64,000 nt of DNA, taken from Dipylidium caninum. Its lineage: Eukaryota; Platyhelminthes; Cestoda; Cyclophyllidea; Dipylidiidae. Under the pieces are notes generated by a model. The model saw only the letters and a program-made list of their open reading frames with translations, had not been told where the DNA came from and did not search any database. Within the stretch, counting starts at the first letter, position 1; each line of letters begins with the position of its first letter. Shown piece by piece: positions 24,438 to 37,415 of the stretch. Where the stretch lies: the NCBI GenBank assembly GCA_017562135.1, contig QEYB01000911.1:124001-188000 (forward strand). The letters run 5' to 3'. A program made the translations under genes and the position numbers.

Positions 24438-25734
24438 GCGCGCAAACGATCACAGGCTAAAAGTCGAGTCCGGCGCCAGGTAAACAAATCAACTGTGATA
24501 AGTTGTGGACAAAGAGGATTTTCAAGGATCCTTAACACTAAAATGCACTTGAGCAACATTTCTAATAATATATTACAAATATCAGTTCTATGAATTTAGT
24601 CTGAGTTAAAATTTAGGTAGATGAGACTACTGATGTTCTGTATATATAATGTACAGTTGTAAGGACAAATCTTTGCGTACCAAAAAAGTATGCGCCAAAA
24701 AAGTTCTAGTGCCCCAGCTTTATGCTTTTGTCAATAAGCGGGCGTTGCCACCGCGTTCAGTTTAACTGCGTGCACACATAATAGGGCACAATTTGATACG
24801 AACCTAACATGATACCGGTCTGAATTCAAAATATTAACAAGTTTCCAAGGTAAGCAAGATAAGACACTATAATGGGTAAGCCCAACGAATATAAACTAAG
24901 TTGGACGTCATTAGATTTCGGCAAAAATAATGACATCGTCGATGCATACGTGACACCCGCAGGCAAAGTGTTCCCCGCTTTTTGAAACATTTGCATATCG
25001 TTCAGCGCAGATTTGAATGATGGGAGACCACCTCAGCCTCCTCGTGTTTGCGGTCGACCGAAAATATAACGGAACTACATAATTTCCCAACCCCATTTAT
25101 GAAACCTTAAGCGCCTCGGACACGAAAGCAACCTAAACACTGCACCCGCAACCAATCCACGGGTCCAGCAGCTAGCGCGATACATCATAAGCACCACTGA
25201 GCAAGCAAACGGACTCCTCGTGCTCTGCGAGTTCCAAGACTTACTACAAGAAAAGCCAAAACCACGTCCAACAGACGAAACCTTAGTCCATTTTTGTAGT
25301 CCAGCTTCAATCCAAATCGGGGCGACGAGGATTGGCTGGGATTAAGTGATTCAACCCATATAACACGCAAACCTTAGATTTTACTCCAACAAGAATGTTT
25401 GCCTGGAAACCACATATTCCCCTCTTCACTATAGGGAAATCCGACAATAAATATTCGGGGAAAACAATAAGGCATTCCCATATTTCGAAATCGATGGCCG
25501 GGAAGTCACATTGGTGTATCCCACACATTTTTTTCAGTTGCCGACATGGTAAAGGAGAATTTATTTTGGAAACTTTTTAAACAACCCCCAAACATGGCAG
25601 TTTAAGCGCGACACTATACACAAGCACCACATCACTATTTACTAAAATGACAATAAGATTCGGGTGTACACGTCAAAGATAAAAAAGACAGGTAGGAAGA
25701 ACAGAGGTAATCTTCCATCATTAGATAGAGAATC
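24438..25734. other. Spacer between HYPK and CDC23
   Basis: About 1.3 kb between the HYPK stop and the CDC23 start codon, presumably HYPK 3' UTR plus the CDC23 promoter and leader. A 61-codon minus-strand frame at 25096-24911 ends in CIDDVIIFAEI, vaguely like the YxDD box of reverse transcriptases, but nothing around it supports a retroelement. Confidence 0.4.
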
Positions 25735-26183
25735 CTACTTGCATAATGCACAAAGAGCCTCGCGCACGTTGCCATGGCATTCCTTCAGCTTCTTTTCCGC
25801 CGCAATACGACTAATTTCAAACTCTTGGACCTACAATAAGTTCAGCACATACGATCGTAGCCTCAAATTATGAATCAATTTGGTAAGAGGGTAAACAACG
25901 CGGGCATCACAAGGCTCTCCAGATACTTCAAAGTGTAGCAACACTTGTTTTTCTGTAACAGACTTACTATAAGGTCCACATCTTCAGGCTTAATCTTAAT
26001 TTTTGGCACTGGTGCCACAGTGAGTTTTTCTTCCGTAACTTTTTTCAAGGCATCAGCCATTCCAGCCGTAATCTCCGTTTCTTCAAAGTCGCCAGCCATT
26101 TTTTCTAGATCTACTGCATTGCGCTCATCATGGGTTGTTGGTTTTTTCGACCTCTCCTCTGAAGATGAATCGGAATTCGGCAT
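25735..26183 (-). CDS. HYPK: Huntingtin-interacting protein K (HYPK), NatA regulator
   Basis: HYPK binds the NatA N-terminal acetyltransferase (NAA15/NAA10) on ribosomes and has a C-terminal UBA-like domain. Exon 1 (26183-25968, 72 codons) starts MPNSDSSSEERSKK, has the conserved acidic/helical AVDLEKMAGDFEETEI and ends KIKPEDVDLI at a GTAAGT donor. Exon 2 (25830-25735) continues in phase 0 with VQEFEISRIAAEKKLKEC, then HGNVREALCALCK and TAG. The C-terminal pattern matches human HYPK (EDLELIMTEMEISR; HMGNVVEALIALTN). The predicted length is 103 residues, slightly shorter than human because the linker is shorter. The N-terminal helix that inhibits NatA appears to be kept. Confidence 0.93.
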
Positions 26184-29100
26184 TTTATGGGCAAGTGGGC
26201 TAGTGTACCAGAGGCCGCCTCAAGTGATCGCCTATACCTTGTTGAAGGAAGCGGGGCCGATTCAATGTCCCCAGAAAATCTAGTCTTAGTCATAAAAATA
26301 ATAGTGAGCTCCATCACCTACCTTAAATATTTATTGTAAATAGCTAATATGGCAGGATTTTTTGTGCATTATCTTACGTCTGTAAGAGGCGAACACAGGC
26401 GATGATGCAGATTAGATTACCACTTTTGCCAAAACGCGGGAGGATAACTGAACTATCATTCGAACCACAATCTTAATTGATTACAGCTAATATTTTCATT
26501 ACTCATCGGTTCCTAGCCACTTTCGGCTGAGCTTTGGAGCAGACAATCGACAAACTTGTATTAATCCTAACGTTCAGGGCTTGACTACTTTCTGTTCGGA
26601 GTCGTCTTTGTATATGTACATTGCTGTGTTCCAAAAAATTGTTGACATCACGATTTAGCACCAGAGCAAAGCCAAAATAAAGCAGACGTCGTCTTTCGTA
26701 ATCACGAAATGGAAATTTTTACATTCTGTAGATGGACATATCTACGTTAACCTTTTTGCTTCAAACGATTTTGTGTAGCGAACAAATTATTTATCTGCAC
26801 ACAATGAGTCAGGTTGATAAAAATTGTTTCATTTTGTCCGAAAACTGTGGTCTTGTACCTTTCAGCTAGCCATATAAAGCGAGGAATCGAAGTCGCGTGG
26901 AGAATACATTTAAGATAAAGATTGATTTATCGCTGTGTAGCCATCGTGCCGTCGGTTTTTTAAGTGAATCGTTAATCCCATGCTGTATTTCAGTGATAAC
27001 GTCTTCTAATCAAGCATATTACTTAGTGGCAGCTGAGATAAAAGCCATAGATTCCCAAAGATAATCTACCTATTTCCATAATTTCTTTTGAAGCATTATT
27101 CCCACATCTGTACGGGTATCAAGGCATGAGTTATGTATAGGACTTCACAGGTCGTCTTTGCGTCATTCAGTGGGAGCGAGCCTCCTGTATGCGGCAAATT
27201 AACATACGACAAAATAAGTGGATAGAGTTCGATTTTGCCTCATTGAATGAATGATTACATTGAGCTGTTGCGCGCATAATAAGTATGCCTGAAAGTTTAG
27301 AATACGTCTAACACATCAAATTGTGATTTATCGAAAACAATCTCTTCTGAAAAAAAAGATTCTTGATTTTCGAATACAACATGAGTCACCGGGTTTCCGA
27401 AACAGTAAGATGAAGCAAAGTCGCTTTTCGGATTATATTGCGCCAAAGTGGCTCTTGTGCCGGTTTAAAGCTTAATGAATCGTCTAAAGCGATCCCTCCC
27501 GTATAATCTTCTTTCACGAGTCTTAACATCTCAACTTATTTTGCAAATTTAGAGTTTATTATAACTCACTAACACTCTGCTTTCGCTAAATATGCTAGAC
27601 GCTTATAACCGGCGCTGTAGAATGGAGGTAAGCTTAAAGAAGCGCTGGACAAATATGGAGAAGTCCAAGGCCATACCGCACAAAATAAACACAAGGTAAC
27701 GGAGTCGCCTTATATGAAAGTAGAGCTTAGACGAAATGTGTTTACTAAAGGAGGGATGGAACCTGAAGGATGCATTTAGCGGATTTGCAAGCATAAGGTT
27801 AGGTGGCGATAACCGAGACTGCTGTATGGACGTAATATCCAGTGGTACTTACCGTGGCTTCTTCATTCAGTCTTTACTACCAGGTAGTTAATCTGTGCGG
27901 CGTGTGCTACCGCTCATACCCGTAAGTGTCTACGTCCTCTTTTCCGCTTTCAATAAACCTCGTCACTTGACGAAAGAAGGCGAGCTTTGCCATGCCACAA
28001 AAATGGCAAGCTGCAGATAACATGTGACTAAAGTCCATTCCTCAAAGAACCGTTTAATTTGAGCCTTGTGTTGCATAGTGTATTGAGACCAGTTAACCAG
28101 TTCTATACAATGAAAGGGAAGGAGCCATTGCGAGGTAAATTGGAAGACGACGTAGATAATCAAGGGGTCTGCATGAGCCTACCTTTTCCTCTTTTCGCAA
28201 TCGTCCGCGAGTCAACATATACACCGTAATTATCAGCCTCCCGCGTTGAGACTGAGTTAAAAGGGACCTCGTAGGGAAGCACTTTCTTTCCGGAGCGTCG
28301 AGGACCAGGCTCGCCTCAGACTCCCGACACCCATCGCATCCAGCAGTTTTAAGCAACGTCAATTTGTAATGGACTACGAACACATACCGATTATAAAGAC
28401 AATTCGCATCTTTCCGTGATGTATAAACTTGTTTTTCTCTAACGACATTTCGTTGGAATATTCTGTATTTCTTATTATAATTGATGTAACTTTGATGACC
28501 GGCCATCACACTGTTCTGCGTCACTCCGTCGCAATCGGGAGCATGAGAAAGGCCCCCTTGTTGGCAGAGGAGAGGGGCATGGGGAGTGACGACGCTCGGC
28601 GGCGAGCTTGCATAGTAAAGGACGACATCCAAAGCAGGTAAGAACAATGTCTTGCATTAGGTTTCCATCGAAGTAAACAAATCTGTTTGTGAAGCAACAA
28701 AGGCAGAAATTCTTATTGAGCGCTCAATCGCGGCATCTTCCCGCTGGTAAGTATTTTTCTTTCCTCCTCATACTCATAAAAAGCGATGAAAACGCTTGCA
28801 CGGAGGCGGAACCCTACTGAAGTAAATGGTTTCTATTCTCGCATGGGTGGCCTGCAGCCTGACTCAATTGCCGTCTAGAAAAAATGCTATGAATGGCTCA
28901 ATGTGCGGTGTTCGCTTTCCTCCCTCTTCTACAAGTCAGAGCATTCCAGCAAACTGCCGTTCCAATTTATGCATGAAGGCGACTTAAACAAATCTGTTGT
29001 TGACAATAGGAGAGCAATCCAGAAAAAATTTTCATAAAGACTATTTTGTTGCTCCTAAGCGGGTTTTCAAATGTTTGGCGTTTGAGCCTGCGCATGCATT

Positions 29101-30390
29101 CCTGCCTGGCGAGGTAGTCGATAGCGAGGCTTCCATTTTCACAATCCTCCACCTTTCTTTCTCTAACCCCCCTGGGTTTAGCGTATACTGCGGATTACCA
29201 TTTGCCTTGTCGAATCGGATAAAGAGCCCCACCTCTCGCGCCACCGCGTTCCCCTCTGGCTCAAAAGCTAAAATGTTCCACCATTCTACTCTCGTAAAGT
29301 CAAAAAAGCAATTAATTAACCACATTCTGGTTAAAGGTCCTCGTCTACTCCGCTTAGCCGGCAGTTAATCTGCTTTAATGAGCCCGGGTGGTCAAGTCAT
29401 ACTTCGAACTCGAGGCTTCAAAAAGGTTCCACATGTGTGTAGCTTTTACATGTGACCTATTTAAACCATAAGAACGCAGTTATAGCACAGCGATGAACCT
29501 TGTCCGTCGGCATCGAAAGACGGCCACAGTCCGTCAGGCAGGCGTTTAGGTATGCGGGATTCGTTGCAAAATTGTGCTTCTTCTGGACACAGTCTCAACC
29601 AAACGTGACAGTCACACATTCGGGACCGGAGACAGTGACCGTCAGTGCTTTGGTGCGTAGGCCGACATTTTCACCACTCTCGACTTACTTATTTGTCTAT
29701 TTTCCTGTGAAACCATGGCAAAACCATCGACACAGTATCCGACGCGCTCTCAAGAAGGAGGTGGACATGGTGTGGGTACCATTCCACCCTCCTCAGCCAG
29801 TATACAGAGTTATCGCCTCACTGACCCCATCAAAGGACCTCCTGTCAGGGTGTCTGCACTCAAATTTAGGGCATGTGATAAGTGGACGACGAATATCGGT
29901 TGCGAGAGAAGTGGCACCGTCGCAGAGTCTTTGTGGCTCGCCACGAACTCACATCGGAAAAAACGGTGAGCCGCGAGAGGCGGTCGGGTGTTTGCGGGCA
30001 GGGGGGACGCAGTCGTGCCCGCGTGTCGGGGTGTCAAGAGGTTACACCCCACTGCCGACACTGTGGCACACAAATTGAAAAGACCACAGAAGCAAGCAAT
30101 AATTTTCTCAGGTTTCACACCTTGTAATGTGCACACACACAAAGTCTCTAAAATTTTCTGCCAATTGATTAACAGGGCCTCAAAACACACCCATACCCCT
30201 CTCGACATTGGCTGTTTAAAGTAAAAATACACCAATTGCCGCCCCTGGCTCCCGCGGAGCCAATCGAAGCTGCTCGAAAAGGATAAATAATGTACAACTC
30301 ATCGAATCTACCCGAGGCATACCGATCCGCGCTCCTATCTGTGTGCCTCTGTGAGCACGTCAGTCTGTGTCCTCATCGCTGGTCGCCATA
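26184..30390. other. Intergenic region between HYPK and the plus-strand sHSP-like gene
   Basis: About 4.2 kb lying between two divergently transcribed genes. The left half is AT-rich; from about 28 kb it becomes more GC-rich with several fairly long open frames (28647-28093 minus, 29500-30078 plus). None has a recognisable motif, and I could not build a phase-consistent gene. Promoters of both flanking genes should lie here. Confidence 0.4.
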
Positions 30391-33300
30391 ATGTCACGAG
30401 CTCGTCGTCCACATAGTCTGAATCTCCGAACGCCAATCCCCAGTCATTATGATCGCATGCCGCATTACCCGCCTGTTCATAGGTCATCCTCCAGGCCCCG
30501 TTACTGCCGCCAATGCACGAACACCTTCCACCAAATGATGCCAAGTCCGATGGTGCCAACCTCGATGATGGTCAACCCAGCCTTCTACCCCGTCACTTGC
30601 ATGATTCCAATGATGTATGCGCCGGCGGCAACTCCTATCACACCGCCATTTCCAGTCCAACCGTTTAGTTATGAGGAGGTGTTGCCGCTTCCAGAGCCTC
30701 CCCATCCATTCTACGAGAGCGACGAGTCGGATACCGTAGAGTTAGACGACATGAGAACGACAGCTGAAGAGGCGTTCTCGACTATGCAGCGGAGCACACT
30801 ACGGAGGAGCGGAACTATTCCAAACAACATGATACGGGACTTCGAGGAGACGAAGTGGATCTCCATTGATGATATCACAGGAGATGTGCAGGACTTGACT
30901 ATCAAGAGGAACCGCTGGTTCCAGCGCAGTGTGGAGTTGCCTCCGGGAGTTATCACAAAGTTACACTGCGAAAAATTGCCACCCGAAGCATCGGGTGACT
31001 CGACTTTGCGAAGATATGGCGGGGAGAAACTGCAAATCACCGGACGAGTTAAACAATGGTCGCCTGACGCGAGGGCCATCGTTGAGGAGAAGTTTAACGA
31101 AGTAAGTTCTCCTCAATACGCCCACTCGCCACATCGGGAGGAGAGCAGAAAAAAACGCCGTAGATTTGAGTGCACAACATTGTCATTCCCCGTGAGTCAT
31201 CGGACCTGCAAGTCGAGAGACTTGCAGCGCGTTACGAGACGACGACACCAGCCGTGTAGGCATTAATGCTCAGAAAAGTTCATACAACCTCTTTACGCAA
31301 CGTCACATGCCTGACTGGTGGGTGAGTCGATGTTAGGCAATAACACACCCAAGTGGTTGACGTGCGCCACCGAGAGTTGCGCCACCAGTGGCACGCCTCA
31401 ACACCCTCCGTCCCCACGGGCCTCGTCTCTGTCAGCCTCAAATGTAATTAGGCAAACTCACAAGCGGCATTGACACCGAGACGAACCTCCATAATGTGCT
31501 TTCTCTTCGCCCTTTCCAAAATGCTATGCGAGGCCATGGTAGGAAATAGGAGACACAATTTTTCTCCACACTCAGGTCGCCCGAAACGTCGTCTCATGTG
31601 TCGCGAGGCTTAATTGACGCGTGGCGGGGGTCCATCCGCCTCCAAACTGTCAATAGTTTTGGGCCGTGGGGCGATGTGCGGATAAGCGCGAGAGGAGGGC
31701 TTCCGCTGGTCCCCCCGTCTCGTTGGATGATGTCCTACTAGTTGAGCAACCAGGACAGCGGCAGGGATGGACGACTGTATAGGTGTCACGTGTCCTCCGT
31801 TGACTTTGGAGACATTATTTCACGGGAGACGTGCCCCTTCAATCCCCTGAACCCAACCTCGTGTCCACTTTCTAAAGGCGCTTTATTCACTTCTATATGT
31901 CTGAGTAGACTTTCATTTAGTTTCTCTTCTATCCACTTGCTCCCAAAATGGGAACAACGAGAGTCCGACCTGGACACTCTCACATTCTGGCAATAGACCC
32001 ACTCCTCTTCTCTCCCAATGTGAGAAAAAGAATGTACTTTATCATCCGGGACTGTACCATTTCTTGTCACAAAACGCACCATTTGGTCAGAAAGGGTGGT
32101 TATGGAGCTGACTTAACATTTGATTTAGTGTCCCGCCAAAACTTGTAAAAGCGGAAACAATTCGTTCACCGCTCGGGGGGCCGCGATTTATCTTGTGTGA
32201 GGCCTTTGACTTGGGTTTAACATGATCTCGCACGACACTTCCCCACCTGCCTCTCTGTTGGCCATTCTCCTTGCGGCTACAATGTTTAGATCTCACATAA
32301 CGATTGACGAGTAGCCGACAGCTTCGACACCACCGGCATCCATCCCAGGTAGCGTCCTCGAGGACGCAGGATGTCACTGCATGTCGTATTCCGTCCAAGT
32401 CTGCCCTCTTCTTCGCGTTACTCCCCTGGAACCGTCATTGTTGGCCCCGATGCGAGTCACCTGTTATGCAAGAGTTTTGTTCCGAGGAAGACAGATCTGC
32501 CAGACTCTGCATAGACTATTGTGGTGTGGCCTAGACTTTCATCTTTCAAGTAGTTCCCAGTGCTCGTCAAATAGAGAGAGGACTGCGGTAATTCGTGAAT
32601 TAGTAGATCCGAAAGTAAACTCCTGATTGTCCAGATTGATCAATCTTGGCCCAGTCTCCTTCCAAGCCATACTGAAACAACGGTAAGTTCAGTACACCGG
32701 ACCAGTAAATGTGTGGGATTTTACCTGGCAGGCCAGCCAGAGTTGCTTTGACACCCGACCAGACGAGGGTGAAGACGACTTCTCAACCGAAATAGCCCAC
32801 TGGTATTGGGGTGCGTGCCGAAATAGTACACAATAAAGCGGTAGGCGTGGAGATTTGAGCGAGGCAGCGCATCGAGTTCCAACCTCCCTGTCTTTCCTAA
32901 CAGGTGTTAATTCTGCCGCAAGGCACAGACTTCAGTACAATATCGTACAAGCTGCAGACGAAAAACATCCAACAGTACAGCGGTTCTCGCTTCAATACCG
33001 CCCTGCGACACCACTCGACGTCGTACGAGAATGAGACGGAGGAACAGCCCTTCATAGAGAACACGGTGATTGTGACAGGCCGTGTGGACCGTGTGCCGCA
33101 GCAGGAGGCAGCTCTTCCCACTCGCACGTGGTCAAAGGAGTACAAGCAGACTGTCAAGGGGACTGTGGACCTCCTGCCCGAGGGTCGTGTCGTGAATCCC
33201 GTTTTGAGCTCCTACTCAGAAATGCCTGACTCTCTGGTCAAAATCGTATCCACACCTGACCAGGTAAGAAGTTGCTTTCACAAGTGGGGTCTGATAAATG

Positions 33301-34171
33301 AGTTTCCCACATGCTTCACTCTACTAATTACTCCTTATTCAAGCCATAGATGCGAGGGAGTGGGAAGGGGTAGTGAATGAGGCTGTACCACCTTTAAGGG
33401 AAAAACAAGCTAACGGATTAATGCCTTTCCCATTTATCTGGCGCCATAAAATATGGGAAGCTCTAAACCAACAAACTGTCTCTTCCCGGGGTTGCCAAGA
33501 CGACTCACTGTCACGGCGCCTACCAGAAAGCCAATGGGAGGTGCGTGTCAAGGTTTCTGGCAACGGGTTTGAGAGAAATATTCCTTCCACATTGAGGTGT
33601 GTGTCGTCACACGGTATAAGTAAGTGGAGATGAAACGATCGGCCAGTTGAAGTGACCTCAAGGAGTTGAGGACTACTGGCGAATTCCCAACTTCCTCGAT
33701 ACTGCTCGGTTGTAATATCGAAGGAAGGTCAATCCAGTGCGAGATTGACTTATTCCGTGGTTTATTATTATCCACGAGCCAATACAGAGCTCGTCTCGGT
33801 AGTACGAAAATAATGCGTTTGATTGACTTTGGCAGGACACGTCATACTCACTGAGAGAAGGCGGTTGTCAAGTTCGAATTCGACTGGGCAAATCAGTGGA
33901 CCGTAACAGCATCCAAGTGGAAGTAGACGCCGATAAGGAGATGTTGAACGTGACGTTCGCGAAACACTCACAGGAGGACGAGGTCACTGTGGCCAACGAG
34001 GACGATCAGCCGACCACCACGACGAATTACGACATGCAGGTCAAACAGACATTCAACTTGGCCGCCAACAAATTTAACATTCAGGGCATATCCAAAACGA
34101 TCCAGGGAGAGGACTTACTGCTTTTCATCCCCTTTGCTAGATCTTATCAATCCACCAATTTGAAAATGTAA
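30391..34171 (+). CDS. Protein with two possible alpha-crystallin/HSP20-like domains
   Basis: Three exons, 30391-31101, 32904-33263 and 33836-34171, join in phase 0 at both junctions with GTAAG donors and cAG/gcAG acceptors, giving 468 residues ending LKM-TAA. Residues 1-110 are Pro/Met/Arg-rich and look disordered. Residues about 115-145 are acidic. Exon 1 ends and exon 2 starts with a pattern typical of small heat shock proteins: GEKLQITGRV, then a linker, then EVLILPQGTDFSTISYKL. The last exon has a second such pattern: CQVRIRLGKSVDRNSIQVEV, EMLNVTF, then FNLAANKFNIQGISKTIQG and LLLFIPF. Flatworms have two-domain small heat shock proteins, so membership is plausible, but sequence similarity is weak. 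A role as chaperone is inference only. It is the only complete plus-strand gene seen. An upstream in-frame GTG is ignored in favour of the ATG. Confidence 0.75.
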
Positions 34172-35717
34172 CGCCTACTTCCTCTGCCGCTGCACCCTAA
34201 GAATACCAGCGCTTTCAGTCTTTTCACCTAATGAAAAATGCAGTCGTTACTTGAGGTCACTCGGCTTCCGTCTACGAGAAATTGAGAAAATGGGCTTAGT
34301 ACATAAGAAAGAAGACTCGCGAACACAGACAAAGCTTGTTGCGCAACACCCTTGTCACGCGGAGCTCGCACTGTTCGGTGGAAAAGGTGGCATGTCTTCC
34401 TAGTCTTCCACCCTCGAAGTGTACATACGTAAAACGGATCTGCCAGGGATTTAGCCATTTCGGGTGAGCCAAAGACCAAAACCGCAATGTTTCAGATGAA
34501 CCAAATTGCGTAACAATTTCTCCGCTATCCACCACCTCGAGAGGAGTGAAGTGGCCTCGCGTCTGTCGTATGGCATATGCGAAGCTCTGACTCAATTGTC
34601 ACAGAAAGGACCGTTTCCACTGTATATGCTGAATGAGAAAGCAACCAGAAACGCAGAATTTATGCATGGGCTGGCAACAGAAGAGGTCGTACTGGCACCG
34701 GTGGACCGCCTATGTAACGATTTGGCAGTTGGGTGCGGGGCGCAGGCGATCCGAGCTCAACGTCACGCCTGATTTCGCTCGAGCGTGTTGTCATTTGTGT
34801 ATGCGGTAATCCTGAGGACCCGACAAGGATGTTTCAGCGCTGTTCCTAGTGCTTGAGACGCGTTTGCGGAGTGACTTATTGGCACGCCGTAATGCCAAGT
34901 GTCCTTTTAGCAAATATTACGTAGTTCTCAAGTCACAATGCACATCCAGCGGTGAAATCGTACATTTTGGTGTGCGGCACATTGTGTAATACAATCCACA
35001 ATTTGAGAAAGTTAAGTGCGGGTGGAAGCGCAGTCGAGAGGACTGGTGGGAGCGGAGGAGAATCGGGAAATAGGCGACCGACATGGACGACAGTGTGCAG
35101 AGGTGGGAGAGAGATGAGGACGCAAATGAACTGGGTGAAATGAGGCAGCGTTTCATCCAGTGAGATGGTTAGAATTTCCAAAAAAGTGAGTAGCTATTAG
35201 GTGCGTGTTAGTGAAAACTCCAAGGCGCAGTTATTTGCGTCCCCTTGCCTACGCGGCATTACAAGACTCTCCTTTCCCGTGAGAATAATTCCATGCAAAA
35301 TTATATACGTTTAGGCAAGAGTAATTTCCCACTCAAACTCTACTACCCATTTCAAACAGCTCTAAGCGGGCTCCCCGAGATCGGGCGGCACGCGGGGGCG
35401 AGGAGGAATGGCCCGCCACTGTCCTTCCCCCCCCCCCCCCCTTCGACTAAGGAGGGCCCAGATTTTGCCATTCAGGAGAGAGAGCCACGCAGACGACTTT
35501 TTACAACATGCCAGCTGGGAGTTGGAAGGGCGAGTGGCCTGTGACCTCTCGGATCGCCTGACATTACGAGGATGGAAGTGTTGTGTCGACATTCGACAAG
35601 GGGAGCAGCGACAGGAGAAAGGTCAATTCACTGCCACATCGTATTACTAGGTAAACCGAAGAGTGGCCAAAATTCTTTTTCGCGTAAAACATTTGTTTAT
35701 TAAAGGAACCCAACGTT
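34172..35717. other. Intergenic region with 15-base poly-C tract
   Basis: No coding region is supported. A homopolymer of 15 C lies at 35427-35441. The rest probably includes the 3' UTR of the plus-strand gene ending at 34171. Confidence 0.4.
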
Positions 35718-35975
35718 TAAATCAACAAAATAACTTCCATCATTTTTAACGCCTTTCGCCAGCTTGTAGACAGTTGTCACTTTTCTAAAAAAAGGCATTC
35801 GATCTTGCACTGAAAACTTTTTGATGAGCGTTTTAATTTCTTCAACATTGTTAATTTCTTTGCCTTTTAATGTATGCTGAAACGGCCTGAAAAGGCGGTA
35901 ATCCGACGACGCGAGATCCGATGAACAGGGCGGATGAGGCAAAAGTTCAAACCCAAACTCCATAATTTTCTTCTT
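35718..35975 (-). mobile_element. Mariner transposase C-terminal fragment
   Basis: A minus-strand open frame encodes LLPHPPCSSDLASSDYRLFR followed by a helical part with NNVEEIKTLIKKF and GVKNDGSYFVD. This matches the end of mariner transposases, where the conserved block reads HPPYSPDLAPSDYHLFR and contains the last Asp of the DD34D triad. That Asp is kept. The ERWQKV block is changed to KLAKGV. Nothing recognisable precedes it on the minus strand, so it is a truncated relic. It differs from the copy in NUP43 and appears to be an independent insertion. Confidence 0.85.
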
Positions 35976-37293
35976 GTGTCATTTTTGCAACATAAGACCG
36001 CGAATAATCAAGTGGAAGGACGCTCTCCTCACACCTGATCAAGACAGAACTCCTTTTTTTAATTTGACACAATTCGCTCGAGTTGTTCACAATTCACTGT
36101 CACAATGCCTAGTGTATTTTGCTGGAAAATCCCGCCCCGCACACACAAACAGGCAATTTCTCTATTGTTGGTGTTGTTGTTTTTCCCTTCCGGGGTTATT
36201 TCACACCACCCACTTCTCACCCCCAGTTACATTTCGTCAGAAAAACAGAACGATAGCGCACTGAGAGGGAAGAGACGCGCAGATCGTGCCCCGTTGATCG
36301 AGTGGCGTCTCCGTCAATTCCCGAGGGGCTCAATTGCCTTGCCTACACGCTTTTTCCACGGGATAAAGATAATCCTGAGCTATGGGACATGAACAGACGA
36401 TCTTTAGTGGCAATTCCCGAACAGGCTGACGAGGATCTGAATCCACCACCGCCTTCATTATATCATAACGCAATTTTTTGGGTCAATCCTTCCCTTTCGT
36501 TTCGTTTCCTAATTCCATTTTTGGCGTAAGTGGCGTCAATTGTTTTAATTGCTTCAGTTTGTCTTTAGTCCTTGACCGAAAAAAGATAGCGCTCAATGAC
36601 GTAAAAGTTTATCTCCTGCTGTTGACCTTGACATCTTTCCTTCTAATTAGGGCAAAAATTTTTCGCCAAAAAATAGGATCCACAATCAGGCTTGATTGAG
36701 ACAATAAAAACTTGCGGGTTCATCGGACTGTCTGCGCACCAACTGGGTGTGGACAAGAAAATCGAAAAAAGGATTATTTTTCGGTTTGCCAAGCACTAAA
36801 CAGTTCCCAAAAGGTGGAGTAGGTTTCCACCCGAAAGCCGGCGCAGGGCGATTGAGACGCAGGCGACCGCGTGGAGGCAAGGCTGATATTAGACCGTAGG
36901 AGGTGGGTGGGTGGGGAGGGTTTCTGCAGCTTCTGCACCACTGCCGCTCAAAAGACGCGTATCACGATTGACGAGATTTCAAGACATGCCAACGTCAAAT
37001 CACCCGAAAAACCGTGTTTCGCAGCATAAGTGAAGAATGTGTAGAGGCCAAGGGTAAAGCGTATGCGCCAGAAATGAAGAGATGCCGAGAGCAGATAGTG
37101 TAGCCTCAACTTTGGCCCGCAAAATCACAGATTCAACTACGAACCATCCACGTGGCGACGGGTCGGAAGTCTCTTAAATCTACAAATCAAGGTGCTTATT
37201 GCCTTCGTCACTTGTAAAACAGAGTGACACGTACAACATGAGTTCGCCTCCTATCTCGAATAGCCGCCACCGCTTTGGGATGAAAGCGAATAG
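35976..37293. other. Intergenic region, no gene supported
   Basis: Contains short open frames without motifs. Near 37194-37260 is a copy of a short repeat (attgccttcgtcac followed by tgtaaaac) that recurs inside the duplicated USP9X intron. Confidence 0.4.
37194..37250 (+). repeat. Short dispersed repeat, copy 1
   Basis: Shares attgccttcgtcac, tgtaaaac, gacacg and cgcctcc in the same order and similar spacing with 38311-38372, and with the inverted counterpart near 45236-45297. Only about 60 bases are alike. It lies 166 bases outside the left edge of the USP9X duplication. Confidence 0.6.
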
Positions 37294-37415
37294 ATGACCT
37301 GCCACCTCCACCAGAGCGTATGTCCACAGCATGTCACCTCGCTCCCGCAAAATGTACCCACTTCTACACCTCCTCCACCTCCGCCTCGATGGTTAGTCCA
37401 AAAAGCCCTCATTTT

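Noticed and set aside
24911..25096. Minus-strand frame ending CIDDVIIFAEI, like a reverse transcriptase YxDD box
   Set aside because: No other reverse transcriptase motif lies nearby in any frame; a short chance match is likely.
28093..28647. 184-codon minus-strand open frame
   Set aside because: No recognisable motif, odd composition, and no supported splice partner. It lies in a GC-richer stretch where long chance frames are expected.
29500..30078. 192-codon plus-strand open frame upstream of the HSP20-like gene
   Set aside because: No conserved pattern and no phase-consistent join to the exon at 30391; probably promoter or leader sequence.
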